A DNA stretch of 64,000 nucleotides. Source: Bacillota bacterium. Lineage in GTDB: Bacteria > Bacillota > Clostridia > Acetivibrionales > DSM-1351. The notes below the pieces were generated by a model that saw only the letters and a list, made by a program, of their open reading frames with translations, had not been told where the DNA came from and ran no database searches. Shown one piece after another: positions 43,914 through 54,100 of this stretch. How positions within the stretch are numbered: position 1 is the stretch's first letter; each line of letters opens with the position of its first letter. The DNA lies in NCBI GenBank assembly GCA_023443515.1, contig JAEZUC010000097.1, positions 137,284-201,283 of the forward strand. The letters are read 5' to 3'. A program made the translations under genes and the position numbers.

Positions 43914-45581
43914 TTATATTTCCATTATTATAGGCAATATCATTGGCTTACGCTTTGTACGTTCATAAATACATTCCTTGAGAGCTTCTCTGATAGCTGA
44001 CTTTCTGATAGACCAGTCTGCCTGATTTTTAGTCGAACTTTTGAATATTGCCTGTTTTGCTATTTCTTTAAGCTGTTCCATCAAATCCTCTGATTCACGG
44101 ACATATACAAAGCCTCTTGAGATTATATCGGGGCCTGCAACTACATTTCCGGTATCACCTTCAATTGTAATCACAACCACTATTAATCCATCCTGAGAAA
44201 GGTGTTTTCTGTCCCTTAGTACAACATTTCCTACATCTCCGACACCCAAGCCGTCTACAAGAACTTTCCCGGATGTAACAGACCCGTTTATTTTTGCAGA
44301 ATCATTTGTAAGTTCCAGAACCTTTCCTGTTTCCATTATAAACGTGTTTTCGCTAGGCATACCCATTTTTACGGCAAGCTCAGCATGTTGTCTGAGATGT
44401 CTGTGTTCGCCATGTACCGGCATGAAAAACTTTGGTTTAACAATATTATGAATAAGTTTGATTTCTTCCTGACATGCATGTCCTGATACATGAACATCTG
44501 CAAGTGCTTCATATATAACCTTTGCACCTTTTTTGAATAGTTCATTTATAACTTTTGAAATCAATTTTTCATTTCCGGGTATTGGTGATGCTGATATAAT
44601 AACCAGATCGTCCGGAACTATTTCAACTTTCTTATGTTCATTGAATGTAATCCTTGTAAGGGCTGACATAGGTTCGCCTTGACTTCCTGTTGTTATTATT
44701 ACAAGCTTGTCTCTTGGCACTTTGTCCATGTTGTCAAGATCTATAAGAACCCCTTCCGGCACATTCAGATAACCCAGTTCCATTGCAACATTTACAACAT
44801 TTATCATACTTCTTCCGAGAACTGTAACTTTCCGACCGAATTTAACAGCCGCGTTGAATATCTGCTGAACTCTATGAACATTTGAAGCAAACGTTGCCAC
44901 CAGAATCCTGCTTTTACAGTTCATAAATATCTGGTCAAAGGTCTCTCCTACAGTACGTTCTGAAAGTGTATATCCTTCATTTTCTACATTTGTGCTGTCA
45001 CACATAAGCAAAAGTACACCTTTTTTTCCTATTTCAGCAAGTCTTGCAAGGTCTATAGGCTGTCCCTCTATGGGGGTATAGTCTATTTTAAAATCTCCCG
45101 TATGAATTACGGTACCGATAGGTGTAAAGATAGCTAAAGCTACAGCATCGGCAATACTGTGAGTAGACCTTATAAATTCTACCTTAAAAGCCCCCAACTC
45201 CACTGTTTGTCCCTGATGAACCGTTTCCATATGAACAGTATCAAGAAGCCCATGTTCTTCAAGTTTGCACTTTATCAAACCAAGAGTAAGCTTAGTTCCA
45301 TATATAGGCACATTTAGTTCTCTCAATACATATGGTAGTGCGCCTATATGGTCCTCATGACCATGTGTCAGAACAATTCCTCTTACTTTTTCTTTATTTT
45401 TAACCAGATACGTAACATCAGGTATTACCAAATCTATACCCAGCATTTCATCCTCAGGAAATGAAAGACCGCAGTCAACAACAAGAATGTCCTCCCCATA
45501 CTCAAAAGCAGTTATGTTCTTCCCTATTTCCTGCAATCCTCCAAGTGGTATTACTTTTAATTTCTTTTTACTCTTTGACAC
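43914..45581 (-). CDS. rnj: Ribonuclease J
   Basis: 555 residues from a GTG at 45581, with GGAGG 7 nt upstream; this equals the usual RNase J length, so the longer upstream frame was rejected. The metal motif HGHEDH is at 73-78, MCDSTNVENEGYT and VPVHGEHRHLRQHAELA follow, with the beta-CASP domain between. It acts as 5'-3' exo- and endoribonuclease in mRNA decay and rRNA maturation. It follows the GT4 gene by 34 nt. Confidence 0.93.
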   Translation of the reverse strand: MSKSKKKLKVIPLGGLQEIGKNITAFEYGEDILVVDCGLSFPEDEMLGIDLVIPDVTYLVKNKEKVRGIVLTHGHEDHIGALPYVLRELNVPIYGTKLTLGLIKCKLEEHGLLDTVHMETVHQGQTVELGAFKVEFIRSTHSIADAVALAIFTPIGTVIHTGDFKIDYTPIEGQPIDLARLAEIGKKGVLLLMCDSTNVENEGYTLSERTVGETFDQIFMNCKSRILVATFASNVHRVQQIFNAAVKFGRKVTVLGRSMINVVNVAMELGYLNVPEGVLIDLDNMDKVPRDKLVIITTGSQGEPMSALTRITFNEHKKVEIVPDDLVIISASPIPGNEKLISKVINELFKKGAKVIYEALADVHVSGHACQEEIKLIHNIVKPKFFMPVHGEHRHLRQHAELAVKMGMPSENTFIMETGKVLELTNDSAKINGSVTSGKVLVDGLGVGDVGNVVLRDRKHLSQDGLIVVVITIEGDTGNVVAGPDIISRGFVYVRESEDLMEQLKEIAKQAIFKSSTKNQADWSIRKSAIREALKECIYERTKRKPMILPIIMEI

Positions 45582-45615
45582 AATTAAACCTCCAATTTTA
45601 ACTAAATAATAAAAA

Positions 45616-46803
45616 TCAATCCCTATTTGAGCTGTTATATTGAGAAATAACATAGTTATATTCGTGTATAATCTGTTCCGTTATTCTATTCCAATTATAA
45701 AGCCTATGTACACTTTCCAACGCATTAATACTAATCTGTTTTGCTAAATTATCATCACAAAGCAGTTCAAGGATACAGTCTGCCAGAGAATTGGAATTTC
45801 CGCTGTAAAATTTCATTCCGTTCACCCTGTGATCCACTATTTCCCTTAGACCCCCGGTATCTGATACCACTACTGGAATGCCTGCAACCATTCCTTCAAG
45901 TGCTACAATCCCAAAAGGTTCATAGGTACTTGGAAAAACTGCAATATCTGAACATTTGTATAGCTTCAGTAAAACCTCCTCACCTACAAAGCCGGTAAAA
46001 TAAACTCTGTTTTGAATTTTAAGATTACGACTTTGTTCAATTAAACTATTTAAACACGGTCCTTTGCCCGCAATTACAAACTTAACATCATTATAATTTC
46101 TTAGAATTTCAGGTATTGCATTTAAAAGCACATGCACTCCCTTTTCACTTACAAGTCTTCCCACAAAAAATACTATTTTTTCATTAGGAGCAGCATAATT
46201 ATTTCTGAACTCGCTGTCACATTTTATATTATTGAATTTGCCAAGTTCTATTCCATTACTTATAATACTTATTTTATCCCCAGTTAAGTTAAATATAGAT
46301 GTAATTTCTTCTTTCATATATTTACTATTTACTATTAGTTTTTCCGATTCTTCACAAAGCAATACTTCAACACTGTTAATTGCTTTCTGCATATCAGAAT
46401 AAATTCCGTTGTTTCTACCAAATTCTGTTGCATGTATGGTTGAAATTAACGGAATTGAAAAGGAGTTTTTCAAAACTTTTGCAGCATAAGCAACAAGCCA
46501 GTCATGTCCATGAATAATGTCAAATTTAATTTCCCGTAACAGCCTGATCGCTGATTCAAGCATTGAAAAGTTAAGCTGTAAAACCCATTCTATAAAGTTT
46601 GTTGTAGCAACCTCGCTGACATGGACTCTGTGTACAGTCACGTTACCTTGAATCTCAAAATCAGGTGTATCTTCTTCCCAGCATGTAACAACGTGAACCT
46701 GATTACCGCAACGGCCCAGCTCATGTGCCAAATCATACACTACTCTTGAAATACCTCCGATTATTCTTGGAGGGTATTCCCATGAAAGCATTAATATTTT
46801 CAT
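45616..46803 (-). CDS. Family 4 glycosyltransferase
   Basis: 395 residues, GT-B fold. The N-terminus MKILMLSWEYPPRIIGGISRVV resembles glycogen-synthase-like GT4 enzymes. VFFVGRLVSEKGVHVLLNA and the nucleotide-sugar motif PFGIVALEGMVAGIPVVVSDTGG (E...E type) mark the C-terminal half. Donor and acceptor are unknown; no glycogen genes are adjacent. Likely cotranscribed with rnj. Confidence 0.85.
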   Translation of the reverse strand: MKILMLSWEYPPRIIGGISRVVYDLAHELGRCGNQVHVVTCWEEDTPDFEIQGNVTVHRVHVSEVATTNFIEWVLQLNFSMLESAIRLLREIKFDIIHGHDWLVAYAAKVLKNSFSIPLISTIHATEFGRNNGIYSDMQKAINSVEVLLCEESEKLIVNSKYMKEEITSIFNLTGDKISIISNGIELGKFNNIKCDSEFRNNYAAPNEKIVFFVGRLVSEKGVHVLLNAIPEILRNYNDVKFVIAGKGPCLNSLIEQSRNLKIQNRVYFTGFVGEEVLLKLYKCSDIAVFPSTYEPFGIVALEGMVAGIPVVVSDTGGLREIVDHRVNGMKFYSGNSNSLADCILELLCDDNLAKQISINALESVHRLYNWNRITEQIIHEYNYVISQYNSSNRD

Positions 46804-46942
46804 AAATATTCCTCATTTTCAATGAAGATATATAATGTATATACATAAAATTACAAATAGCCTATACTATTTTACCATAATGATATCTCTTTTTCAAAAT
46901 AAACATTTTATGTTATATTTTTAATTTATTCCTAAAAAGTAA

Positions 46943-46971
46943 TTGACACTATATTAGAATAAAACTATAAT
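46943..46971 (+). promoter_or_regulatory. Perfect sigma-A promoter of a candidate small RNA
   Basis: TTGACA (46943-46948) and TATAAT (46966-46971) with exactly 17 nt between. No start codon with a ribosome site follows before the terminator at 47034-47068. The rest of 46804-46942 shows nothing recognisable. Confidence 0.75.
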
Positions 46972-46977
46972 ATTATT

Positions 46978-47068
46978 ACCAATATACACAGTCTCTTTTG
47001 TTTTCCCCGGACGGTTAACAAAGAAGATTACTTAAAAAAACAGAAGTTTCTATAACTTCTGTTTTTTC
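46978..47068 (+). ncRNA. Candidate small RNA of about 90 nt
   Basis: It begins about 7 nt after a perfect promoter and ends at a strong intrinsic terminator. Within it TTTGTT (46997-47002) pairs with AACAAA (47017-47022) around the C/G-rich loop CCCCGGACGG. The only open frame is six codons. It is on the plus strand, between the divergent-facing ends of the GT4 and tRNA-Gln units. No known RNA family was recognised. Confidence 0.5.
47034..47068 (+). terminator. Intrinsic terminator of the candidate small RNA
   Basis: ACAGAAGTT and AACTTCTGT with flanking A- and T-runs give a stem of up to 15 bp and a 5-nt loop, ending in TTTTTTCTTTT. It may also act on the minus strand. Confidence 0.8.
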
Positions 47069-47101
47069 TTTTATAGAATAAAGTAGTTTAGAATACATGA
47101 A

Positions 47102-47143
47102 AAAAGTATTTCAGTTTGATTTAAAACCAAACTGAAATACTTT
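47102..47143 (-). terminator. Terminator of tRNA-Gln
   Basis: A 17-bp stem (AAAAGTATTTCAGTTTG with its complement) and an 8-nt loop directly after the tRNA 3' end on the minus strand, followed by a T-run. Confidence 0.88.
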
Positions 47144-47217
47144 TGGCTGCGGGTCAAGGACTCGAACCCTGACAAACTGAACCAGAATCAGTCGTGCTAC
47201 CATTACACAAACCCGCA
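47144..47217 (-). tRNA. tRNA-Gln (CTG)
   Basis: Minus-strand cloverleaf with acceptor TGCGGGT/ACCCGCA, anticodon arm ACTGA-TTCTGGT-TCAGT (anticodon CUG), T-loop TTCGAGT and an encoded CCA. U1-A72 and discriminator G are typical of Gln tRNAs. Confidence 0.9.
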
Positions 47218-47236
47218 TCGCTCATCGACAAGAGGT

Positions 47237-47266
47237 ATTGTAGCACATCCTGAATATTTATGTCAA
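47237..47266 (-). promoter_or_regulatory. Promoter of tRNA-Gln
   Basis: On the minus strand TTGACA (47266-47261) and TACAAT (47242-47237) are separated by 18 nt, 19 nt upstream of the tRNA. Confidence 0.8.
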
Positions 47267-47412
47267 TACATTTTTAGCTATTTTTTTTATTTTATTTATT
47301 CATTATTTTTAATGTGGACTTCTCCGGTTTTTACTTAAATTTAACACTGGTATAATCATATTTTAAAACTCTACTCATATAATTATATTATGCATTTGTA
47401 AATTTCTTATTT

Positions 47413-47440
47413 AAAAGGCCTGAGAATATAAAGGCCTTTT
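47413..47440 (-). terminator. Terminator after addA
   Basis: AAAAGGCC and GGCCTTTT form an 8-bp stem with a 12-nt loop just past the addA stop. T-runs are present on both strands. Confidence 0.7.
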
Positions 47441-47444
47441 TTTG

Positions 47445-50400
47445 TTACATCTCAACAATTTCTCCCGTTGAGAACAAATAAATGTATTTTTCCTTAACCG
47501 GTTTTAAGGTCAGCATTTCTAAGGCTCTTGCATAATAAGAAATCTGCAGTTTGTACTTTTCCTTTATGACTGCCTTGTCACCCTTGGATACGTAATCAGT
47601 TTTATAATCGATAAGCACGATATTATCTTCCTCTTCAAAATAGCAGTCAACAACGCCCTGAAGAAGTATTTTTTCCTCATAGCCGTTCACATCAGGCAAC
47701 TGAGGGTAGATTTCCTTATATGTCAGTTCAATGTTGAAGGGAACCTCTCTGTGTATCTTTCCAGCCTCCAGAATTCTCTTCCCCACGGCTGAATCAATAA
47801 AAGCGGATATTTTCCTGATGTCTATACTTTTTGCTTGCATTTCAGTTAGAAGTTCTTTTTTGACCATCAATTCAATCTGTCCTGCAATATCTTCATTGCA
47901 AAAATCCAGGTGCTGCATTACAAAATGCATGGCAGTTCCCTTTTCTGCAGGACTCAGTCCTTTCTTTTTCTCCATGAATGCAGGTTTTTTTATTGTAGTA
48001 GTTTTGTATTCCGGCTGACTGCTTTCTTCATCGTTATTAAGAATAAAATATCTTTTTAGTTCTGTTACAGATATTTTAGATGGTATCCTAGCGAAATCCC
48101 TGTATGGGTATTGCCAGTCCAAACGTCGATGAATTTCGTGGCTGTTCCCACTGTCAGTACTGCTTTTTTCATGAAGCCATTTTAATATATCATCCCTATC
48201 CTGTGCATCTGTTTCAAATCTTTTAGCCGTAAGTACATCCGACTGGTTTGCAAGAATTATTACCCAGGAAGAGTCGTCTGAAATAACAGACCCGTTATAA
48301 TCAACCCCAAGACCTGCTGCCTTCCTTAGAAGCTCAGAATCCTTGTGTCTCATAACAGATGGGCATATCCAATCCAAATAATTCTGTGCCTTGAGCATAC
48401 TGTGGGCATCGAACTTATTGCCGTTGCTCTGAGCTGTACCCAACCATTTAAGTGCGCATTTTTCTATACTTTTTACCGCCCCGGTAATTATCAGTTTTTC
48501 TCTGGCTCTTGTCATTGCCACGTAGAGTATTCTCATTTCCTCAGACAAGGTTTCGACTCTTATTTTCTGCGCAATTGCTTGTTTTGGAATGGAAGGATAT
48601 TTTATTCTCTTTTTATAATCAACGAAATCAGGCCCGAAGCCCAGTTCCTGGTGCAGTAAAACACTTTTATACATATCCTGCATATTGAACTTTTTCCCGC
48701 AACCGCACAAAAACACAACTGGAAATTCCAATCCCTTGCTCTTGTGTATACTCATCAGCCTGACAACGTTATCGTTCTCTCCAAGAACCTTTGCACTTCC
48801 CATATCTCCCTTGTTGGTTTTCAGCTTGTCAATGAAACTTATAAAATTGAAAAGCCCGCTGTAGCTTGTATTTTCAAATTGTAAAGCACGTTCAAACAGT
48901 ATTTTCAGGTTAGCCTGTTTTCTTTCACCGTCCTGCATTGCTCCTACTATGCTGAAATAGCCCGTCTCATCATATAGCTGCCATATGAGCTTGTGAGTTG
49001 ACATATAGAGTGACATTTCTCTCCATTTAGCAAGCTTTTGCAGAAAATCGGAGGATTTTTTTGAAACCTCTGTGTCCTGCTCTGCTATTTCTCTGAGTGC
49101 CTCAAATATTGAAGCGTTGCGGTTCATAAGGCGTACTTCTGCTAAATCACCTGTACTGAAATTGACTATCGGTGATCTTAGTACTGCCAAAAGCGGAATA
49201 TCCTGATAAGGATTATCAATTATTTGAAGGAGGGACAGTACTACCTGCACTTCCGGTGTCTTAAAAAATCCGCTCCCTGTATCTGCAAAAACAGGTATAT
49301 CAGACTTGGCAAGTTCTTCTGAAAACACTTCTGTCCAATTTCTGGTGGTTCTCAGCAGTATTACTATATCGTTGAACCTTACGTCCCTGTAATCCCCAAG
49401 TTTTTTATCGTAGACAGCAAACTTCTTTCCGTCCTCATCGGGTTGAAAAAGCTCAATTATTCTGTTTGCAACCATTCTGGCTTCCTGTTGTATATTATCA
49501 AGTATTTCGTCTTCTTCCTGAGAATCTTGCTCATCCAACTGTTCACTGTCTTCTGACTGCACACTGTTATCCGTATGTGAGGTTTCTATCAAATGCAGCT
49601 CCACCGCCCCTCCTGTAACCGTTTTTTCATTTTGAGATGGAGGAAAGCCAGCTCCGGGATTTAGTTCTTCTATCTCATTGTAATCAAGTTCCCCCACCTT
49701 TTGGGACATTATTTGCTTGAATATATAGTTGATTCCGTCAACGACGTCCTTTCTGCTTCGGAAGTTCTTAAAAAGCAGTATTTTCCTGTAACTGCTGCCC
49801 TCGTCAATTGAGTAATTATTGTATTTTTCAAGAAAAAGTTCAGGTTTGGCCTGTCTGAACCTGTATATGCTTTGTTTTACATCTCCCACCATAAAAACAT
49901 TAGGGCTACCTGTGTCATCTTTAGAAATCATATTAATTATGATTTCCTGAACCAAATTGCTGTCCTGATATTCATCCACTAATATTTCAGTGAATTTGTC
50001 TTTGTAATACCGGGCGATTTTTGAAGGATGTATGTTTCCGTCTTCATCTGTTTCGGCAAGTATATTTAGACAAAAATGCTCAAGGTCATTGAAATCTACT
50101 GAAGCTCTCTGACTTTTTTTCTGTGAATATCTGCTCCCAAAATCCATAACCAACTTGGCAACACATTTCAGTATAGGATGCATGGTTTTAAGGTCAGAAA
50201 CTATTTCAGCAGACTCCATGAAAAAAACTTCATTCTTGAGACCTGTAATTACAGTCTTTAACTCGTCCCTTGTTTTCTTTACACTTTCCTGTACTTTTTT
50301 TTCTGCATCCTTTCCGCATCTGGGCAAGGTCTGGAATTCAAAACTGTTAATATAATTGTACAGTTTGTCCCATTCCATTCCGCTTTTGCAAACTTCTATG

Positions 50401-51191
50401 AGCTTATTCAGGTTATCGTTATCCTCAAGAAAAACAGGCAGATATTTTTCCAGACCCTGTGCATATTTGATTTTTTCACACGCTTCATTCATTATATCCC
50501 GGAGGCCTTCAAGTCTCATAAGGCTGGTTTCCATGAGAATTGTACCCCAGGGTGTTGCCCCAAAGTCGTTGCAAAAATCTAAATTATAGCTTTCCACCTG
50601 TTGTTCAAGCCATTTTTCAGGCCATGGATAGCTCTGCACAAAACTGTATATGCTCAAAACCATCTCTTGAATTTTTTCGTCATCCCTGTTGCTCCCATAG
50701 GACTCCAACAAATCAAAAAAATCTTCGTTATCCTCAACATTTTCATAAATTTCTTCAAACAACTCACTCAAGGTTTCGGATTTTAATAGTGTAGCTTCTG
50801 TCTCATCAAGTATCTTGAACCCAGGGTCTATTTCTATACTTTGAAAGTTGCTTCTTATGACCTCCAGACAAAATGAATGAATTGTTGTAATTGAAGCTTT
50901 GTTCAAAAGTACAAGTTGTCTGGAAATATTTTTTGAACCTTGATTTTTTTCTATTGCATTCGAAATGGCTGCACCTATTCTTTCCCTCATTTCTGTAGCA
51001 GCGGCATTTGTAAATGTTACTACCAGCAACGTATCTATATCTACGGGGTTTTCTTCATCAGTTATTTTTCGTATTATCCTTTCAACAAGTACGGCAGTCT
51101 TGCCCGCACCGGCTGCCGCAGCCACAAGCAGGTTGCAGTCCTTTTGAGTTATGGCGGCGTATTGTTCTTTTGTCCACTTGGTTTCAGACAT
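47445..51191 (-). CDS. addA: Helicase-nuclease subunit AddA
   Basis: 1248 residues, full length. UvrD-type helicase motifs start with Walker A AAGAGKTAVL (27-36), then LVDEYQDSN and MSIHKSKGLEFPVVF. The C-terminal RecB-family nuclease has VLIDYKTDYV. AddAB resects double-strand breaks to load RecA and degrades foreign linear DNA. The ATG follows the addB stop TAG directly. Confidence 0.95.
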   Translation of the reverse strand: MSETKWTKEQYAAITQKDCNLLVAAAAGAGKTAVLVERIIRKITDEENPVDIDTLLVVTFTNAAATEMRERIGAAISNAIEKNQGSKNISRQLVLLNKASITTIHSFCLEVIRSNFQSIEIDPGFKILDETEATLLKSETLSELFEEIYENVEDNEDFFDLLESYGSNRDDEKIQEMVLSIYSFVQSYPWPEKWLEQQVESYNLDFCNDFGATPWGTILMETSLMRLEGLRDIMNEACEKIKYAQGLEKYLPVFLEDNDNLNKLIEVCKSGMEWDKLYNYINSFEFQTLPRCGKDAEKKVQESVKKTRDELKTVITGLKNEVFFMESAEIVSDLKTMHPILKCVAKLVMDFGSRYSQKKSQRASVDFNDLEHFCLNILAETDEDGNIHPSKIARYYKDKFTEILVDEYQDSNLVQEIIINMISKDDTGSPNVFMVGDVKQSIYRFRQAKPELFLEKYNNYSIDEGSSYRKILLFKNFRSRKDVVDGINYIFKQIMSQKVGELDYNEIEELNPGAGFPPSQNEKTVTGGAVELHLIETSHTDNSVQSEDSEQLDEQDSQEEDEILDNIQQEARMVANRIIELFQPDEDGKKFAVYDKKLGDYRDVRFNDIVILLRTTRNWTEVFSEELAKSDIPVFADTGSGFFKTPEVQVVLSLLQIIDNPYQDIPLLAVLRSPIVNFSTGDLAEVRLMNRNASIFEALREIAEQDTEVSKKSSDFLQKLAKWREMSLYMSTHKLIWQLYDETGYFSIVGAMQDGERKQANLKILFERALQFENTSYSGLFNFISFIDKLKTNKGDMGSAKVLGENDNVVRLMSIHKSKGLEFPVVFLCGCGKKFNMQDMYKSVLLHQELGFGPDFVDYKKRIKYPSIPKQAIAQKIRVETLSEEMRILYVAMTRAREKLIITGAVKSIEKCALKWLGTAQSNGNKFDAHSMLKAQNYLDWICPSVMRHKDSELLRKAAGLGVDYNGSVISDDSSWVIILANQSDVLTAKRFETDAQDRDDILKWLHEKSSTDSGNSHEIHRRLDWQYPYRDFARIPSKISVTELKRYFILNNDEESSQPEYKTTTIKKPAFMEKKKGLSPAEKGTAMHFVMQHLDFCNEDIAGQIELMVKKELLTEMQAKSIDIRKISAFIDSAVGKRILEAGKIHREVPFNIELTYKEIYPQLPDVNGYEEKILLQGVVDCYFEEEDNIVLIDYKTDYVSKGDKAVIKEKYKLQISYYARALEMLTLKPVKEKYIYLFSTGEIVEM

Positions 51192-54100
51192 CTATTGTTC
51201 CCCTTTTACGTTAATTTCGTTCATGAGTTTCCATGTATCATCATCTTCTCTGTCATGCAGCATTCTGAAACTGTTGTCCTTTTGGGACTGATCAAACTGA
51301 CATACGGATGAATAATTGCAGTAGCTGCAGGAAGTTAACTTTTTCTTTTTGTACGGACTTATTGGAACATTCCCCTTCATAAGTTCGCTGCACATGTCTT
51401 TCAAAAGCTGCTTTACAAAGCTTCTGAGAACCGTAAATTGTTCTATGGTAGCGGCAGAGGACTTCCCTAACACATCTCCCTTATTTATTCTTGCAGGAAT
51501 AATGATGGAGTTCCCTTCAATTGTATTGTCCATATATTTAATAAGCTGTACATCAGCAAGGAGCAGTCCTTTCATTTTAAGCTTTTTCATTATGGCTGTT
51601 TCTATTTCTTCTGGGGTACTGTCGTCAGTACCTCTTATCATCGGATCGTCAACCTTGAAATACAGAATTCCTCCCGGCATAGTCTTTTCACCGCTTTTAT
51701 CGGAGTACTCCCATAATGCATCAAGATACGTTATAAGCTGCATCTGAAGTCCATAATAAACATCGCTGAGTTTAAAATCCTTTTCCCCGGATTTATAATC
51801 TACTATTCTTAAGTATGTTCCGTTATCTGTCTTCAAAGCGTCAATTCTGTCAATTCTGCCCACAAGCTTTATTTTTTCCCCGGAATCCAACTCAATGACT
51901 ATGGGGGGGTATTCTCCGCCTTCTCCGAATTCCACCTCATAACCCACAGGTTCAAAGCTGCTCCTCCTTATATGCTCTGCAATAAGCCACACAGCCCTTG
52001 CAACTACTCTTTTTAGCCTTACTGCAAGTGCTTTAAACCTTTTTGAGCCTCCAAGTATGGTATTTTTCATGTTGGCCAAAAGCTCGTCTACTATTTTTGA
52101 AACCTCATCGCTGCACCATTGTCTGTCAAATTCCCTCCAGGAATAGTTGTTTTCATCCACCATTTTTGAAAATCTTTCAATGATTGCATGCATAAAGGTT
52201 CCGACGTCAGGAGGACTCAAACGATATATCTTTCTTTCCCTGGCCCCCAGACCGTATTGTACATAAAATGCAAATGGGCATGAAGTGTACTTTTCCAGTC
52301 TTGAAACTGTAAAGTATGGATTTTTGCCGTATAGTTCCCGGATTTTTGCCGTATCCACCGGGACTGCTATGTTTCTGTATTTTAATGCATTTAACATTGC
52401 ACTGCACTTTTGTTTCCATTGTGCCTGACCTGAAAACCATGCAAATAATTCCTTCCACATTTCTCCCGGCTCTATTCCCTCGTTTTTCTGTCTTAGTGCA
52501 GAAACTAAATGGTTAAAAGCAGGTACAGGTGATGATATTAAATCAATATTCTGTTTTTCCTCTATAGGTTTTAAAATATTATTTTTTTCGGTTATACAGG
52601 GAAATCTCTTTCGCATCCTTGATATTATTGTGGAAGGACGCATTGTTCTTCCCTCATGGTCGGCAATGGGCCAGCTTATTCTCAGAAAGTTTTTTGGCGT
52701 TGTCAATGTTCTATATATAAGGTATTGCTCATCAAAAGCTTTTGATTTTGTGTCACTGGCCAGTTCAATACCTCTTTTGTTTAGTACATCTCTATCGTTA
52801 TCAGATAAAACCCCTTCGCTTATACCTGCGGACGGAAATACTCCGTCATTGGTTCCTAGAATGTACAACGCTTTTATTTCATGGCTCCTCAGATGCTCTA
52901 TACTTCCTACCAAGACCTGATCCAGTGATGCCGGAATAGATGAAATCTTGTATTCCGTCAGGCCCACCTTAAATACATTGGCAAACCTTTCAATTCCAAA
53001 GGTTTCATCTCCCATTACTTCTACAACCTGATCAAGAACATCCATCAATATGTTCCAGACCTGCTGATATTCCCCTGCCAGTTTTAACTGTCCGTTTTGA
53101 GTAAATATGTCTATATAATTTCGAATTCTTTCTTCAACACCGATTTCAACCAGATATTCATAAATTCCTGTACAAAATTCTTCCGCGGTTCTTTTTCCCT
53201 TTGTCCTGCTACGAAAACGCAAAAGAGGTTCTCGTATTTCGTTTCTGGTGCTGTTTACCTGCAGGAGCATTTCATCATTTTCAGTATTCTGTCTATCCAG
53301 AGGCTTGAATTCAATGCTGGTATTCCAGTCTGCCTCCTGAGTCCAGCGGCTACCCCTGATACCGCAGGCCAGAACGTAGTTTTCCAGTAGGTCTATCTTA
53401 GTTTCTTCAATTCCTGTAAGCCCTGACTTGAGATACCTGAACACCGCTTCATAGGACCAACTTTCAGTAAATATCTCCAGCATTGAAAGCACCATCCTCA
53501 CCAGCGGATGATTTGTTATTTCGGTTTTGGAATCTATAAAACATGGTATATTGTACTGTTCAAAAATTACCTCTATAAGGTTTTCGTATCCTGTAAGATT
53601 TCTTGTGGCAACTGTTATATCCTTAAACTGCATACCATTATCACGGCATTGCCTGATTATATCTCTTGCACATTCTTCAATCTCAGCATAAATATTTACT
53701 GATTCAAAAAGCTCTATATCTGTTGTAGGCTGCCGATAAGCCTTATATGGATAGGAAAAGTAGTTGGCTTCAAGGCTCTGAAGTTCCCTGCTGTCTTTAA
53801 ACCTGGGAAGAGTTGCCCTGTTCAGTCCCACAGGGGGTAGTATTTCAACACCACATGCCTCAGCAATACTTTCAAATTTTTTGCAGGATTTTTTTACTGT
53901 AGCAAAAACTTCTGTTGAATCTGACTGTACATTGTCGTCAAAAAGTATGTCGGTGCACATAGTTATATAAACATTCTCTGCCTGTTGAATGAGCTTTGAT
54001 ATTACATTAACCTCCTGAGGAGTAAATCCCGCAAAGCCGTCTATCCATATCTCAGATTTTCTATACATTTCTGTGGATTCAAGTTTAGTGGCCAGTATAG

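Noticed and set aside
43914..45653. Longer RNase J with 24 extra N-terminal residues
   Set aside because: The GTG at 45581 has a well-spaced GGAGG and gives the family's usual 555 residues.
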